Source: Thalassospira lucentensis (lineage in GTDB: Bacteria; Pseudomonadota; Alphaproteobacteria; Rhodospirillales; Thalassospiraceae). From it: DNA of 64,000 bases. A program made the translations under genes and the position numbers. The stretch covers positions 280,000 through 343,999 of the forward strand of contig NZ_LPVY01000013.1 of the NCBI RefSeq assembly GCF_001613805.1, in the 5' to 3' direction. Positions 36,418 through 44,772 of the stretch are shown one piece after another. How positions within the stretch are numbered: the stretch's first letter is position 1; every line of letters starts with the position of its first letter. The notes under the pieces were generated by a model. That model was given only the letters and a program-made list of their open reading frames with translations. It ran no database searches and was not told the origin of the DNA.

Positions 36418-37401
36418 ATGACACAGCATATCCCCAAAGCCGAATTGCATCTGCATATGGAAGGCGCGTTGACGCCGGCACTGGTGCGGAAATTTGCCAC
36501 CAGGAATGCAATCACCCTCCCGGACGGGATTTATGACGATCAGGATCGATATATCTGGTCGAATTTTCCTGAATTCCTGATGAGTTTTGACAAGGCGAGT
36601 GCGGCCATTCGCACTGGCAAGGATTACGCCGATCTGACCCACTGGTACCTTACAGAACAGGCCAAAGCCGGTGCACTCTATGTCGAGATTTTCTGTTCGC
36701 CGTCGCATGCGCTGGAATGCGGGATTTCATTTGAAGATCATTTGAACGGCGTTGCCGAGGGCATCGACAGAGCCGAGAAGGAAACCGGGATTATTGGCCG
36801 GATCATCATGACCTGCGTGCGCCATATCGGCCCTGAAAAGGCAGTCGGTGTGGCGACTGAGAGCGTTGCCTGCGGTCATCCCTATATTGTCGGGTTTGGC
36901 ATGGGCGGGAATGAAAGCATGTTTTCGCAGGAAGCGTTTTATCCGGCCTTTAAAATTGCCGCCGACGCCGGGCTTGGCTGTACGACCCACGCAGGCGAGG
37001 TCGAAGGTCCGCAAAGTGTCTGGGACGCGATCGACAAATTGCCGGTTACCCGTATAGGACATGGCGTGCGATCCATTGAAGATCCAAAACTGGTCGAACA
37101 ACTGGTGAAGCGCGGCATCGTTTTGGAAGTGTGCCCGGGTTCGAACATTTCCCTGTCGGTTTATCCCGATTACGCGTCCCATCCGTTGCGCAGGCTTTAC
37201 GATGCCGGGGTCAAGGTGACGTTGGGTTCCGACGATCCGCCATTTTTCGATACAACACTGGCCGAAGAATATCAGCGGGCCAAAGACGTGTTCGGCTTCA
37301 GCGCGGAAGAGCTTCGCGGGCTGACACGTACGGCCCTTGAAGCCGCGTTTGTCGATGCGGAAACAAAAGCCAAACTGATCGCGAAACTTGACGCCAACTG
37401 A
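36418..37401 (+). CDS. adenosine/adenine deaminase family protein
   Basis: 327 residues, amidohydrolase fold. Metal ligands are in AELHLHMEGA (HxH at 10-12), THAGEVEGP, RIGHGVRS and GSDDPPFFD. The last motif has PPFF after the Asp pair, which is closer to adenine deaminases and ADGF-like members than to classical adenosine deaminase (TDDP). It converts adenine or adenosine to hypoxanthine or inosine; which of these is undecided. A strong terminator follows at once. Confidence 0.85.
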   Translation: MTQHIPKAELHLHMEGALTPALVRKFATRNAITLPDGIYDDQDRYIWSNFPEFLMSFDKASAAIRTGKDYADLTHWYLTEQAKAGALYVEIFCSPSHALECGISFEDHLNGVAEGIDRAEKETGIIGRIIMTCVRHIGPEKAVGVATESVACGHPYIVGFGMGGNESMFSQEAFYPAFKIAADAGLGCTTHAGEVEGPQSVWDAIDKLPVTRIGHGVRSIEDPKLVEQLVKRGIVLEVCPGSNISLSVYPDYASHPLRRLYDAGVKVTLGSDDPPFFDTTLAEEYQRAKDVFGFSAEELRGLTRTALEAAFVDAETKAKLIAKLDAN

Positions 37402-37404
37402 TGC

Positions 37405-37434
37405 AAAACGCCCCGGATATCCGGGGCGTTTTTT
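37405..37434. terminator. bidirectional rho-independent terminator
   Basis: AAAACGCCCCGG pairs with CCGGGGCGTTTT, loop ATAT, followed by further T residues. It closes the deaminase gene and, from the other side, the convergent PhyH gene. Confidence 0.9.
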
Positions 37435-37440
37435 GTTCTG

Positions 37441-38424
37441 TTACCAAGGCGTTTTGCCAAGAAGCTTTTCCCCAAGCGGGGTCAGTTTTGCGCGATCATA
37501 GCGCGTCTGTTCCCAATTGCGCGGGTCGCCGGGGAAGGCGTGGCCGCCGGCTGGCAGGCGTTCGGACCAGCTTTGGGTGCGCCAATCGACAAGTTCCTGT
37601 TCTTCGGGGGTTGCCGGAGCCATCGAAATATACTGCGCAATGCGTGTCTGGTTAGACCGGTTGGCACGGATGCCATGTGCAAGCAGACTGTTGAAAATCA
37701 AAAGATCACCGGCCTGCATCGGGATGCGTTTGGGTTCATACGGAATATTGGCAATGTCCGGACGGAACGGATCGCGATCCTTTGGCGCGGTGACAAGCCA
37801 GTCGGCAAAATTGGCAAACAGGTCGGGCACGCACTGGAAACCGCCCATATCATCATTGGTATCGACCAGCGATAAAACCCCCTGCACATTGATTGGCAAC
37901 GGGTCTTGACTGGTGTCTGCGTCCCAGTGAATGAAGCCGTCAAAGGCACGCGCGCCAACATTGGGGGTATTAAGGTTGGCGCGATCGATCGATACCCAAA
38001 GATCAGTGCGATCCCAGATATCGACAAAGGCATCATAAACCCGCGGGGTCTGGCGGTTATCCCACATTGATTGATGGTGATAGGCTTCGACCATGCCGGA
38101 ATTGTTCAATTCGGTCATGGCATGGTCGCGCATTTGCGGGCGGGACCAGCTTGCTGGATCATTCGGGTTCATTTCCTGAAATTCCCAAAGGAAATCGACG
38201 GTGGCCTTGACCTGTTCCTGCGGGACGGCATTTTTCACGACAACATAGCCATAGGTCTGCCAGTGTTTGAAATCTGCATCCGACAGCACACGCAGCGGTA
38301 GCGTTTTTTCCAGGTCGCGCAATTGCGTACCGGTGACTTCCTTGACCGAGGCATTGCCAGGTCTGTTCGCATTCGGGCCGGTTGGGGCCATTGTCGCCAT
38401 GGTCGCGTTTGCCAGCATGCTCAT
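37441..38424 (-). CDS. phytanoyl-CoA dioxygenase family (PhyH) Fe(II)/2-oxoglutarate oxygenase
   Basis: 327 residues from ATG 38424, supported by GGGAGGA nine bases upstream (a start at 38442 is not). The iron triad is HWD in GFIHWDADTS plus the His in LLAHGIRAN; the nearby Arg in QTR binds 2-oxoglutarate. Members hydroxylate lipids, quorum-sensing molecules or compatible solutes such as ectoine, so the substrate is open. It is divergent from an AraC gene 141 bases away that probably controls it. Confidence 0.9.
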   Translation of the reverse strand: MSMLANATMATMAPTGPNANRPGNASVKEVTGTQLRDLEKTLPLRVLSDADFKHWQTYGYVVVKNAVPQEQVKATVDFLWEFQEMNPNDPASWSRPQMRDHAMTELNNSGMVEAYHHQSMWDNRQTPRVYDAFVDIWDRTDLWVSIDRANLNTPNVGARAFDGFIHWDADTSQDPLPINVQGVLSLVDTNDDMGGFQCVPDLFANFADWLVTAPKDRDPFRPDIANIPYEPKRIPMQAGDLLIFNSLLAHGIRANRSNQTRIAQYISMAPATPEEQELVDWRTQSWSERLPAGGHAFPGDPRNWEQTRYDRAKLTPLGEKLLGKTPW

Positions 38425-38565
38425 GATTGTTTCCTCCCGCATGGTTCATGATGTTGGAACCATTCTAGGGGCCGGCAATGATTAAGCCCACTGACAGGGC
38501 GGACATAATATGATACTATTCAGCCAATTTAATCGACTATAATAGCCGTATAAGCGGGCATTTGA

Positions 38566-39504
38566 ATGAAGCTTCTGTTCGAACATGTGAAAATTGCACC
38601 GGACCGGTCATGGCGCGGCCTGCACCGGAACCTGCGTGCGATCCCGTTCGAGTGGCATTTTCATCCGGAATATGAACTGACCCTGACGCTCGGAAGTGAG
38701 GGGCAACGGTATGTCGGAGATCATATCGGCTATTATGGTAACGATGATCTGGTGTTGTTGGGCCCGAACCTGCCCCATACATGGCATTCGGACAATGCCG
38801 TCCCGCCCGCAGCCGGGAAAATCGACATGGGGGCCTATGATCTTGATTTGCAGGCAAAGCCGGGCGAACGGCCACATCAGGCCTTTGTGTTCTGGTTTAC
38901 GGCCGATTGGATCAATAATGTTTGTGCAACCATGCCGGAATTTGCGCGTTTGCGACCTGCCCTGACAGATGCGAGGCGGGGGGTGAAGTTCGATGCCCTG
39001 ACCGCGCGAAAGGTTGCAGCCTTTACGCCCCGGTTTGATGCCGGCGATCCGGCCGACCGCTTATTGTTGCTGATAGAGGTATTACGGGTTTTGCTGGATG
39101 CACGGGAACGGATACCGCTGGCGTCCGAGCGGTTTGATGCAACGGTGCCCGATTATCACGAGGCAACCCGGCTTGGCCGGGTTCTGGATATTTTGCATTC
39201 GCACTATGTCGAGCAGATTGGCAGCGCCGAAATAGCCCATCAGACCGGCATGAGCGAACGGACACTGCGTCGGTTTTTCAAACGCCATACGGGATCAAGC
39301 GTTCAGGATTATCTGATGGGATTGCGGCTCGGGCGGGCGGTATCGCTGCTGCTGTCTTCGGACCTTCCGATCTATCGGGTGGCGGAGGAAGCCGGATTCC
39401 AGAACCTGTCGCATTTTAATCGGCAATTTTCCCGTCATCGTGGCATGCCGCCGAGCCGGTTTCGGCGGGACCGGTTTGAAAAGGGGATATTGCAGGCGGT
39501 ATGA
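38566..39504 (+). CDS. AraC-family regulator with N-terminal cupin
   Basis: 312 residues. The N-terminus has the cupin metal-like motif FEWHFHPEYELTLTLGSEG and GPNLPHTWHSD; the C-terminus has two helix-turn-helix units (IGSAEIAHQTGMSERTLRRFF and PIYRVAEEAGFQNLSHFNRQF). It is divergent from the PhyH oxygenase and thus a likely regulator of it. Its 3' end is 16 bases from the convergent hydrolase. Confidence 0.9.
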   Translation: MKLLFEHVKIAPDRSWRGLHRNLRAIPFEWHFHPEYELTLTLGSEGQRYVGDHIGYYGNDDLVLLGPNLPHTWHSDNAVPPAAGKIDMGAYDLDLQAKPGERPHQAFVFWFTADWINNVCATMPEFARLRPALTDARRGVKFDALTARKVAAFTPRFDAGDPADRLLLLIEVLRVLLDARERIPLASERFDATVPDYHEATRLGRVLDILHSHYVEQIGSAEIAHQTGMSERTLRRFFKRHTGSSVQDYLMGLRLGRAVSLLLSSDLPIYRVAEEAGFQNLSHFNRQFSRHRGMPPSRFRRDRFEKGILQAV

Positions 39505-39520
39505 GGACGAACATTACCCA

Positions 39521-40462
39521 TCAGAAACCGGGCAGGATCCAGTTGTGGTGGTGATTTGCCAGATGCTGGTCGAACGCCTGCCAGAAAAGGGCGCGGAAAT
39601 GATCGCTTTCCTGAAGGATTTCGTGGCGGGATTCAGGGATTTCGACCATGGTGACGGATGGATGATCACCAAACAGTTCCTGTGTGGCGCGGTTGCTGAC
39701 CACCTGATCGTTTCCTGATAGGACCATTGTAATCGGGGGCAGGGGGGCAGCCGCAAAATCATTGTCAGGCACCACGCGACGTGACAATTCCGCCTGAGCC
39801 CGGAAGCAGGCATCAAGCCAACCTGCTGATACCCCGCCAACCACCAGATCGGGATTGTCCTGCAAACAGGTGACGTTGCGTTCATAGCGCGCACGATCCG
39901 ATGTCAGCAGATTGTCATCGGCAAAGGGTTGTAATGGCGAAAGCAGCTTTTGCCCCGGCAGGAACTGTTTATTGAACCCGTATCGGCAAAGGCCGGCTGA
40001 CAAAAACTGTGCAGCAAGCGCAATCCAGTCCGGACCGCCAAGCCCGAAGAACGGGGCAATCATGACGGCACTGCCAAACAGGTCCGGGTTTTCAAGCAAC
40101 ATATGCATACCGACCAACCCACCGGTCGAATGAGTTAGAAGCAGATCACAGCTGGTATTGTGCTGATTGGCCAGATGCCGGAGCACATCATGGGTGTCTT
40201 CGACATAATGTCCGACATCGCCAACATAACCCATATGGCTTTCCGTCACTTCGCGGGTCGATCCGCCCTGACCGCGAAAATCAAATGTGACGCATCCAAG
40301 CCCACGTTCGGCAAGTTCGCGCGCAGTTTCATCATATCGTTCGATAAATTCACCGCGTCCCTGAAGGATCAGGACATGACCAAGGGCATTTTCGGGCGAG
40401 TAAAGGGCATAACGCAATGTCAGGCCGCTTTGTCCGGTAAAACGATCAATGGCAAATGTCAT
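39521..40462 (-). CDS. alpha/beta hydrolase, lysophospholipase/monoacylglycerol-lipase-like
   Basis: 313 residues, serine aminopeptidase S33 type fold. The oxyanion-side HVLILQGRGEFIERYDE and FDFRGQGGST motifs are clear. The nucleophile elbow is LLTHSTGGLVG, with Thr in place of the first Gly of GxSxG; this variant also occurs in alphaproteobacterial PldB-like enzymes. The His of the triad is in SRHEILQE. The substrate is probably a monoacyl lipid. No signal peptide, so cytoplasmic. Confidence 0.87.
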   Translation of the reverse strand: MTFAIDRFTGQSGLTLRYALYSPENALGHVLILQGRGEFIERYDETARELAERGLGCVTFDFRGQGGSTREVTESHMGYVGDVGHYVEDTHDVLRHLANQHNTSCDLLLTHSTGGLVGMHMLLENPDLFGSAVMIAPFFGLGGPDWIALAAQFLSAGLCRYGFNKQFLPGQKLLSPLQPFADDNLLTSDRARYERNVTCLQDNPDLVVGGVSAGWLDACFRAQAELSRRVVPDNDFAAAPLPPITMVLSGNDQVVSNRATQELFGDHPSVTMVEIPESRHEILQESDHFRALFWQAFDQHLANHHHNWILPGF

Positions 40463-40512
40463 GTCTTCGCGAGCTTCTTATCCGGTGGTCGGAGGGCGAT
40501 CAGCACTATTCA

Positions 40513-41817
40513 TCAATTTGCGGTCTTTCCGGGGACTTCCAGTGACACTTCAATGAAATGGGTCATCTTATCAAGCATGCTAACGAAGTCCGGGTTGAAG
40601 GTGCCGCGTCGCAGGCTGCCCGGTGATGCGGATTCCGCCAGATTGAGTTCGCCGTAAACGGCATCGCTGCTGGTCTGGCATTTGCTGTTGGGGCTTTGCT
40701 CGTCGTAATGATCGCAACGACGGATGACGCCATCCATGCCGTAATGTGGATTTTCAGGGCGCATGGTAATCGCGGTATGGGCGTGGTTCAGGGTACGCCA
40801 GTCCGGATCGGCAGATTTGACAATGTCGACACCGTCGCACAGCGGATGTTCGTCAATCAGGTGTTCTTCACCCTGATACCAGATCAGGCGTTTGTTGTTG
40901 TTTGTCACCTTGCTGCAGAAGAAATTTGCGGCCAGCAAGGGATCAACTGTTCGGTCATCTGAACTGACGACCATGAAGACGGGAATATCGAACGCATCCA
41001 TGGTGCCATTGCGATAGGGTTCTGTCAGGAGGTGGAATTCGGCGGCTGCATTCATTGCCATCGAGCCGTATTTGGCGGCATCGCTATTTTCACCCTGTCC
41101 AACCCAGCTTTGGACATAACGGGCATAGGGTGTCAGCCAAGCCTGATCGCTTTTGGCCGAAAAACCGGGAGATAGCAAAACCATTGCCGTCATGCGCGGA
41201 TCGCGGCGGCGAGCATCAAATTCCCGTCCGACCAAGGCTGCCCCCATCGAATAGCCGATGGTGATGATGTGATCGGTACCATCGGTGAAGCCATCCATGC
41301 CGTAGCGAACCGTTTCGATCCATTCCTCGTAGGTTACGTCCAAAAGATCACCCGGCACGGTGCCATGCCCCGGAAGCAGGACGCCATGGAAGGTTGCGCA
41401 GGGGAATTTGGATTTTAGCGTATCGCGGATATCGGTCATTAGAAACGGACTGTCTGTCAGGCCGTGCACCATCAGGAACCCAACATCCCTGCCGTGTGCC
41501 GTATCGTTTCCGGCGGCATCGCAGGCAGCCTTATCCGGACCGGTGGCAAAGGGGGCTCGCATTGCGACCACCTGATCGAGGTTGTATTGACCAAATGGGG
41601 CGGCTTCCTGATCAAAGCGTTTGGATTTCAGGGCCGAGCGAAGCTGTTCGCTGGTTTTTTTGACGTAATCGTCAAACGGTTCGTTCGTCGCTGGTGCGGC
41701 GATGGCAAGACCGGATGGATCATGTTGCGGATCTTCAAAAAAGCATCCCGAAAGTGCGAGGGTCGCCGGAAGCGTAACCGCGACAAGTGTCGAACGCACA
41801 AAGCCGTTTACGGACAT
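40513..41817 (-). CDS. lipoprotein alpha/beta hydrolase
   Basis: 434 residues with a lipoprotein signal peptide: the lipobox LALSGC puts the lipidated cysteine at about residue 24. A Pro/Ala-rich linker follows, then an alpha/beta hydrolase domain with FLMVHGLTDSPF, the nucleophile elbow TIGYSMGAAL and a late SSDDRTVDP acid. It is the second hydrolase gene in a row on this strand, with 50 bases between. Envelope-anchored esterase or lipase is the likely role. Confidence 0.85.
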   Translation of the reverse strand: MSVNGFVRSTLVAVTLPATLALSGCFFEDPQHDPSGLAIAAPATNEPFDDYVKKTSEQLRSALKSKRFDQEAAPFGQYNLDQVVAMRAPFATGPDKAACDAAGNDTAHGRDVGFLMVHGLTDSPFLMTDIRDTLKSKFPCATFHGVLLPGHGTVPGDLLDVTYEEWIETVRYGMDGFTDGTDHIITIGYSMGAALVGREFDARRRDPRMTAMVLLSPGFSAKSDQAWLTPYARYVQSWVGQGENSDAAKYGSMAMNAAAEFHLLTEPYRNGTMDAFDIPVFMVVSSDDRTVDPLLAANFFCSKVTNNNKRLIWYQGEEHLIDEHPLCDGVDIVKSADPDWRTLNHAHTAITMRPENPHYGMDGVIRRCDHYDEQSPNSKCQTSSDAVYGELNLAESASPGSLRRGTFNPDFVSMLDKMTHFIEVSLEVPGKTAN

Positions 41818-41896
41818 GGGATGCTTCCTTCCATCATTTCTGTTTGCAGGCGTGTCCGATAAACTCTAACTCAGGCTGGATTATGACGCGACTAAC

Positions 41897-41924
41897 AAAA
41901 AAGCGGCCCGAAACGGACCGCTTT
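41897..41924 (-). terminator. rho-independent terminator after the OsmC gene
   Basis: On the minus strand AAAGCGG-TCCG pairs with CGGG-CCGCTTT around one mismatch, then TTTTTT. It lies 24 bases beyond the osmC-family stop. Confidence 0.75.
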
Positions 41925-41948
41925 AAAGCAGGCTGGCAAATCAGGCAC

Positions 41949-42353
41949 TTATTCCATGATTTCCCAGCTATGTGTGATTTCGGCAGCCTTTGAAAGCATG
42001 ATCGAGGCCGAACAATATTTTTCGGCTGACAGTTCAACCGCACGGGCCAGTTTGGCTTCGTTGAGGTTTTCACCCTTTGCCTTGAAATGCAGATGGATTT
42101 TCGTGAACACCTTGGGATCGGTTTCAGCACGTTCGGCTTTGACATCTGTCTGAACGTCAATAACCTTCTCGCGGCCTTTCTGGAGGATATGCACGACGTC
42201 AATCGATGAACATCCTGCCAGCCCCAGAAGCAGCATTTCCATCGGGCTCGGGCCAAAGCCGGTGTCCCTGTTGCCATCCATGACCACTCCGTGGCCAGAT
42301 CCACTGGTGCCGGTGAAGGTCAGATTTTCAAGCCACTTTACGCGTGCTTCCAT
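41949..42353 (-). CDS. OsmC/YhfA-family peroxidase-like protein
   Basis: 134 residues from ATG 42353 (MEARVKWLENL), with AAGGA eight bases ahead; an open frame to 42389 lacks a site. The two redox cysteines lie in LGLAGCSSIDVV and SAEKYCSASIML, at the usual positions of OsmC/Ohr proteins. The GFGPSPMEMLLL loop and lack of an extra N-terminal part are closer to YhfA than to Ohr. It stands alone; organic peroxide reduction or sulfane sulfur handling is likely. Confidence 0.9.
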   Translation of the reverse strand: MEARVKWLENLTFTGTSGSGHGVVMDGNRDTGFGPSPMEMLLLGLAGCSSIDVVHILQKGREKVIDVQTDVKAERAETDPKVFTKIHLHFKAKGENLNEAKLARAVELSAEKYCSASIMLSKAAEITHSWEIME

Positions 42354-42512
42354 GATCGGGTTCCTTGTCTCGAGAATTCCATGCTTCATCGTCTAGCCTG
42401 CCTGACCGGATCGTGCAAGCCGTGATCGCAACAGGCAGTTACAGGTTGAAAAACATCAAATGCAGGGGTGTAAAACTGTTATAGGAGTTTTTACCTTAAC
42501 AGGAGATAATGT

Positions 42513-42554
42513 ATGTCATTCCAGACCGTTATCGCCAAGGAGGGTAAGTCATGA
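42513..42554 (+). CDS. short leader ORF coupled to the next gene
   Basis: ATG 42513 has AGGAG seven bases upstream and encodes MSFQTVIAKEGKS, then TGA. Its stop overlaps the ATG of the 113-residue gene in an ATGA arrangement (42551-42554), and the AAGGAGGG ribosome site of that gene lies inside its codons. This makes translational coupling, or a regulatory leader peptide, likely. Too short for a family assignment. Confidence 0.45.
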   Translation: MSFQTVIAKEGKS

Positions 42555-42892
42555 CGCAGGATGCCGGACGCAGCAAAAGCCGTTTCATGATGGCCATGGA
42601 ACATGTTTTGCGTGAAGTGAACCATGAAGTCATCAGTCCTGCGATCCCCGATATGAGCGTCGATACGGCTTTGCCGCTGATTATCAACGTCGCCAAGCTT
42701 CGTGCCGATTATCTCAAATATGCTTTCAAGCTCAGTGCGGACCGCAAGGATAATCACCCGACGGCCGAAGAACTGGCGAAGCTTAAGCATCTGCGCGAAA
42801 GCTATCAGGAGATGCTGGCAGCAGCCCGGGAACTCGAACATTGCATCGATCGGGGATATATTGATCTGCCAGTTGGAGATAAAAAATCCTGA
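42551..42892 (+). CDS. conserved-looking unknown 113-residue helical protein
   Basis: A strong AAGGAGGG ribosome site lies before ATG 42551. The protein is helical and charged: KSRFMMAMEHVLREVNHEVI, then PIIN-like and KLRADYLKYAFKLSADR segments, and a C-terminal helix ending DLPVGDKKS. No cysteine motif or membrane helix. I recognise no family. It is preceded by a tiny coupled leader ORF and followed by 167 bases before the GGDEF gene. Confidence 0.75.
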   Translation: MTQDAGRSKSRFMMAMEHVLREVNHEVISPAIPDMSVDTALPLIINVAKLRADYLKYAFKLSADRKDNHPTAEELAKLKHLRESYQEMLAAARELEHCIDRGYIDLPVGDKKS

Positions 42893-43059
42893 CGGATTGG
42901 CGCTGGCCGCAAGAGCAGTCTTGCCATATACTTACGTATGCAATATGAGCCTTGTAAAAGGCCTTTCAAGGGGTCTGGATTTACAAAAGATCCAATGGTT
43001 TTGGGGCATTATAGATAACACGGGAAAGGGAGTGCGTCGCAAAGCGGCGCGTACGTGTA

Positions 43060-44727
43060 TTGTCAATTGCTCCGGACGTCGTCGCCACAGCAGCACTGGC
43101 GCGTGACGGCATTATATTTATCGGTTCGTCCGATCTTAAAATCGTTCATGCCAACCCGGTTGCGGTTAATCTTTTTAACGCATCGAAATCGGCTTTGCGT
43201 GACGGCAGCGAAATCAAACAGTTTCTTGCATTTCTGGCGAAAAATGCTGAATTCGCCTCGGGTGATGGTGTTGGAGCCGTGCGCGAGACGCTTGGCCTGA
43301 TTTCCGGTGAAACAGCCAAGGCGGACTTGCCCGCGTTTCAGACGGGCGGTAAAAAAGTCACCTGGCGCAAGGCCGAAGGTCCCGAAGGTCTGACTGCGCT
43401 GGTCTTTCGCGAAGCGGGCAAGGCCGAGGAACTTGCCAAGGCTTTGTCCGATCACAAGATTTTCATCCAGCATTTAATCGATGTTCTGCCGATCCCGGTT
43501 TACCTTAAAAATCTGGATGGTGTGATTAACCGTTGCAATGACGCGTTTGCAGAGTTGATCGGCCATGAACCCAAAAAGGTGATCGGTAGCAAACTTGCCG
43601 ATGTCGCCTCTAAGCCATTGGTCACGCAGATTACCGATTATGAAGCACCACTACTGATATCCGAAGGGCATGTGCGGCACGAAATCGATTTCGAAATGGG
43701 TGGTGTTGAAAAATCAGCATTGTTTGCTGTTGCAAGTCTGAAAGGTCCAAGTGGTTCGATTGCCGGGACCATCGGTTCGCTGATTGATGTCACATCGTTG
43801 AAACGTGCACAGGCCGAAGTTGCTGCGGCGGCGCAACGTTTGACCGGATTGCTTGAAAAAGCCCCTATTGGTGTTGGCATATCCAGCCGGGATGGTGGTG
43901 AATTCCGGTTCTTCAACAAAATGTTCGGCAATCTTCTGGCACTGAACAGTGACGAGACGATGCCAACCGATACGGTCCTTCTTTCGGAACGTTACCGCGA
44001 AAAAAGCCTGCAGGATATGGATATGCTCGGCGAATTGCAGGATGTCGAGCTTCGTATTCGTCGCCCGGCGGATTCCGACGCAAGATGGCTTAAAACATCC
44101 ATGGAGCCGCTCACATTCGAAGGACAGGAATCCGTTCTTTGGTGGCTAAGTGACATCACCAAGCAGAAACTCGCCGCGCGTGAATTACAGAACAAGGCGA
44201 ATAACGACGAACTGACAGGTCTGGCCAACCGTGCGCGCTATATGCAGAAACTTTCGCAGTGCGAGACGGTTCTGCGAGGTACAAATACTGCGGCGTCGAT
44301 CTTTCTGCTTGATCTGGATGGCTTTAAGGCGGTCAACGATACTTTGGGGCATGCGGCAGGTGACTGGGTTCTTGTCGAGACAGCGAAGCGTCTTAAACGG
44401 GTTGCACGTCGCGCCGAAGAAGTGGCCCGCTTGGGCGGGGACGAGTTCACCCTGTTCTTTATTAACAAGGGTGATGAAAATGAAATGGCCACTCTGGCTG
44501 ATGAGATCATTACCGAGATTTCCAAGCCCTATGTATGGGAAGGAAATGCGTGCGATATCGGTGCATCCATCGGTTTTACCGTTTTTGATGCCGGTTATTG
44601 CGACATGAGCGAACAATTGCGCCGTGCGGACAAGGCCATGTACGAGGCCAAGGCCGCGGGCAAGGGACAGGCATGCTTTTATCGACCGGAACTTGAACCT
44701 GACCTGCATAGGGATGAGACCACCTAA
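43060..44727 (+). CDS. PAS-GGDEF diguanylate cyclase
   Basis: About 555 residues. Start codon uncertain: TTG 43060 (MSIAPDVVATAAL) is the best fit by frame, but has no ribosome site, and the frame opens only from 43015. PAS-like sensor modules are visible from about residue 10, at about 135 and at 260. The GGDEF domain starts at NDELTGLANRARY and has VARLGGDEFTLFF. The inhibitory I-site reads RRAE instead of RxxD, so product feedback is probably weak. No EAL domain. Confidence 0.87.
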   Translation: MSIAPDVVATAALARDGIIFIGSSDLKIVHANPVAVNLFNASKSALRDGSEIKQFLAFLAKNAEFASGDGVGAVRETLGLISGETAKADLPAFQTGGKKVTWRKAEGPEGLTALVFREAGKAEELAKALSDHKIFIQHLIDVLPIPVYLKNLDGVINRCNDAFAELIGHEPKKVIGSKLADVASKPLVTQITDYEAPLLISEGHVRHEIDFEMGGVEKSALFAVASLKGPSGSIAGTIGSLIDVTSLKRAQAEVAAAAQRLTGLLEKAPIGVGISSRDGGEFRFFNKMFGNLLALNSDETMPTDTVLLSERYREKSLQDMDMLGELQDVELRIRRPADSDARWLKTSMEPLTFEGQESVLWWLSDITKQKLAARELQNKANNDELTGLANRARYMQKLSQCETVLRGTNTAASIFLLDLDGFKAVNDTLGHAAGDWVLVETAKRLKRVARRAEEVARLGGDEFTLFFINKGDENEMATLADEIITEISKPYVWEGNACDIGASIGFTVFDAGYCDMSEQLRRADKAMYEAKAAGKGQACFYRPELEPDLHRDETT

Positions 44728-44772
44728 CGCGGATGTAGGTGATAAACTTCTGTTTGGGGTGGGGTGACTTAT

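Noticed and set aside
43032..43106. 24-codon frame from GTG 43032 as an independent small gene
   Set aside because: It is Arg-rich, overlaps the start of the GGDEF protein and has no family; kept only as a start-region oddity.
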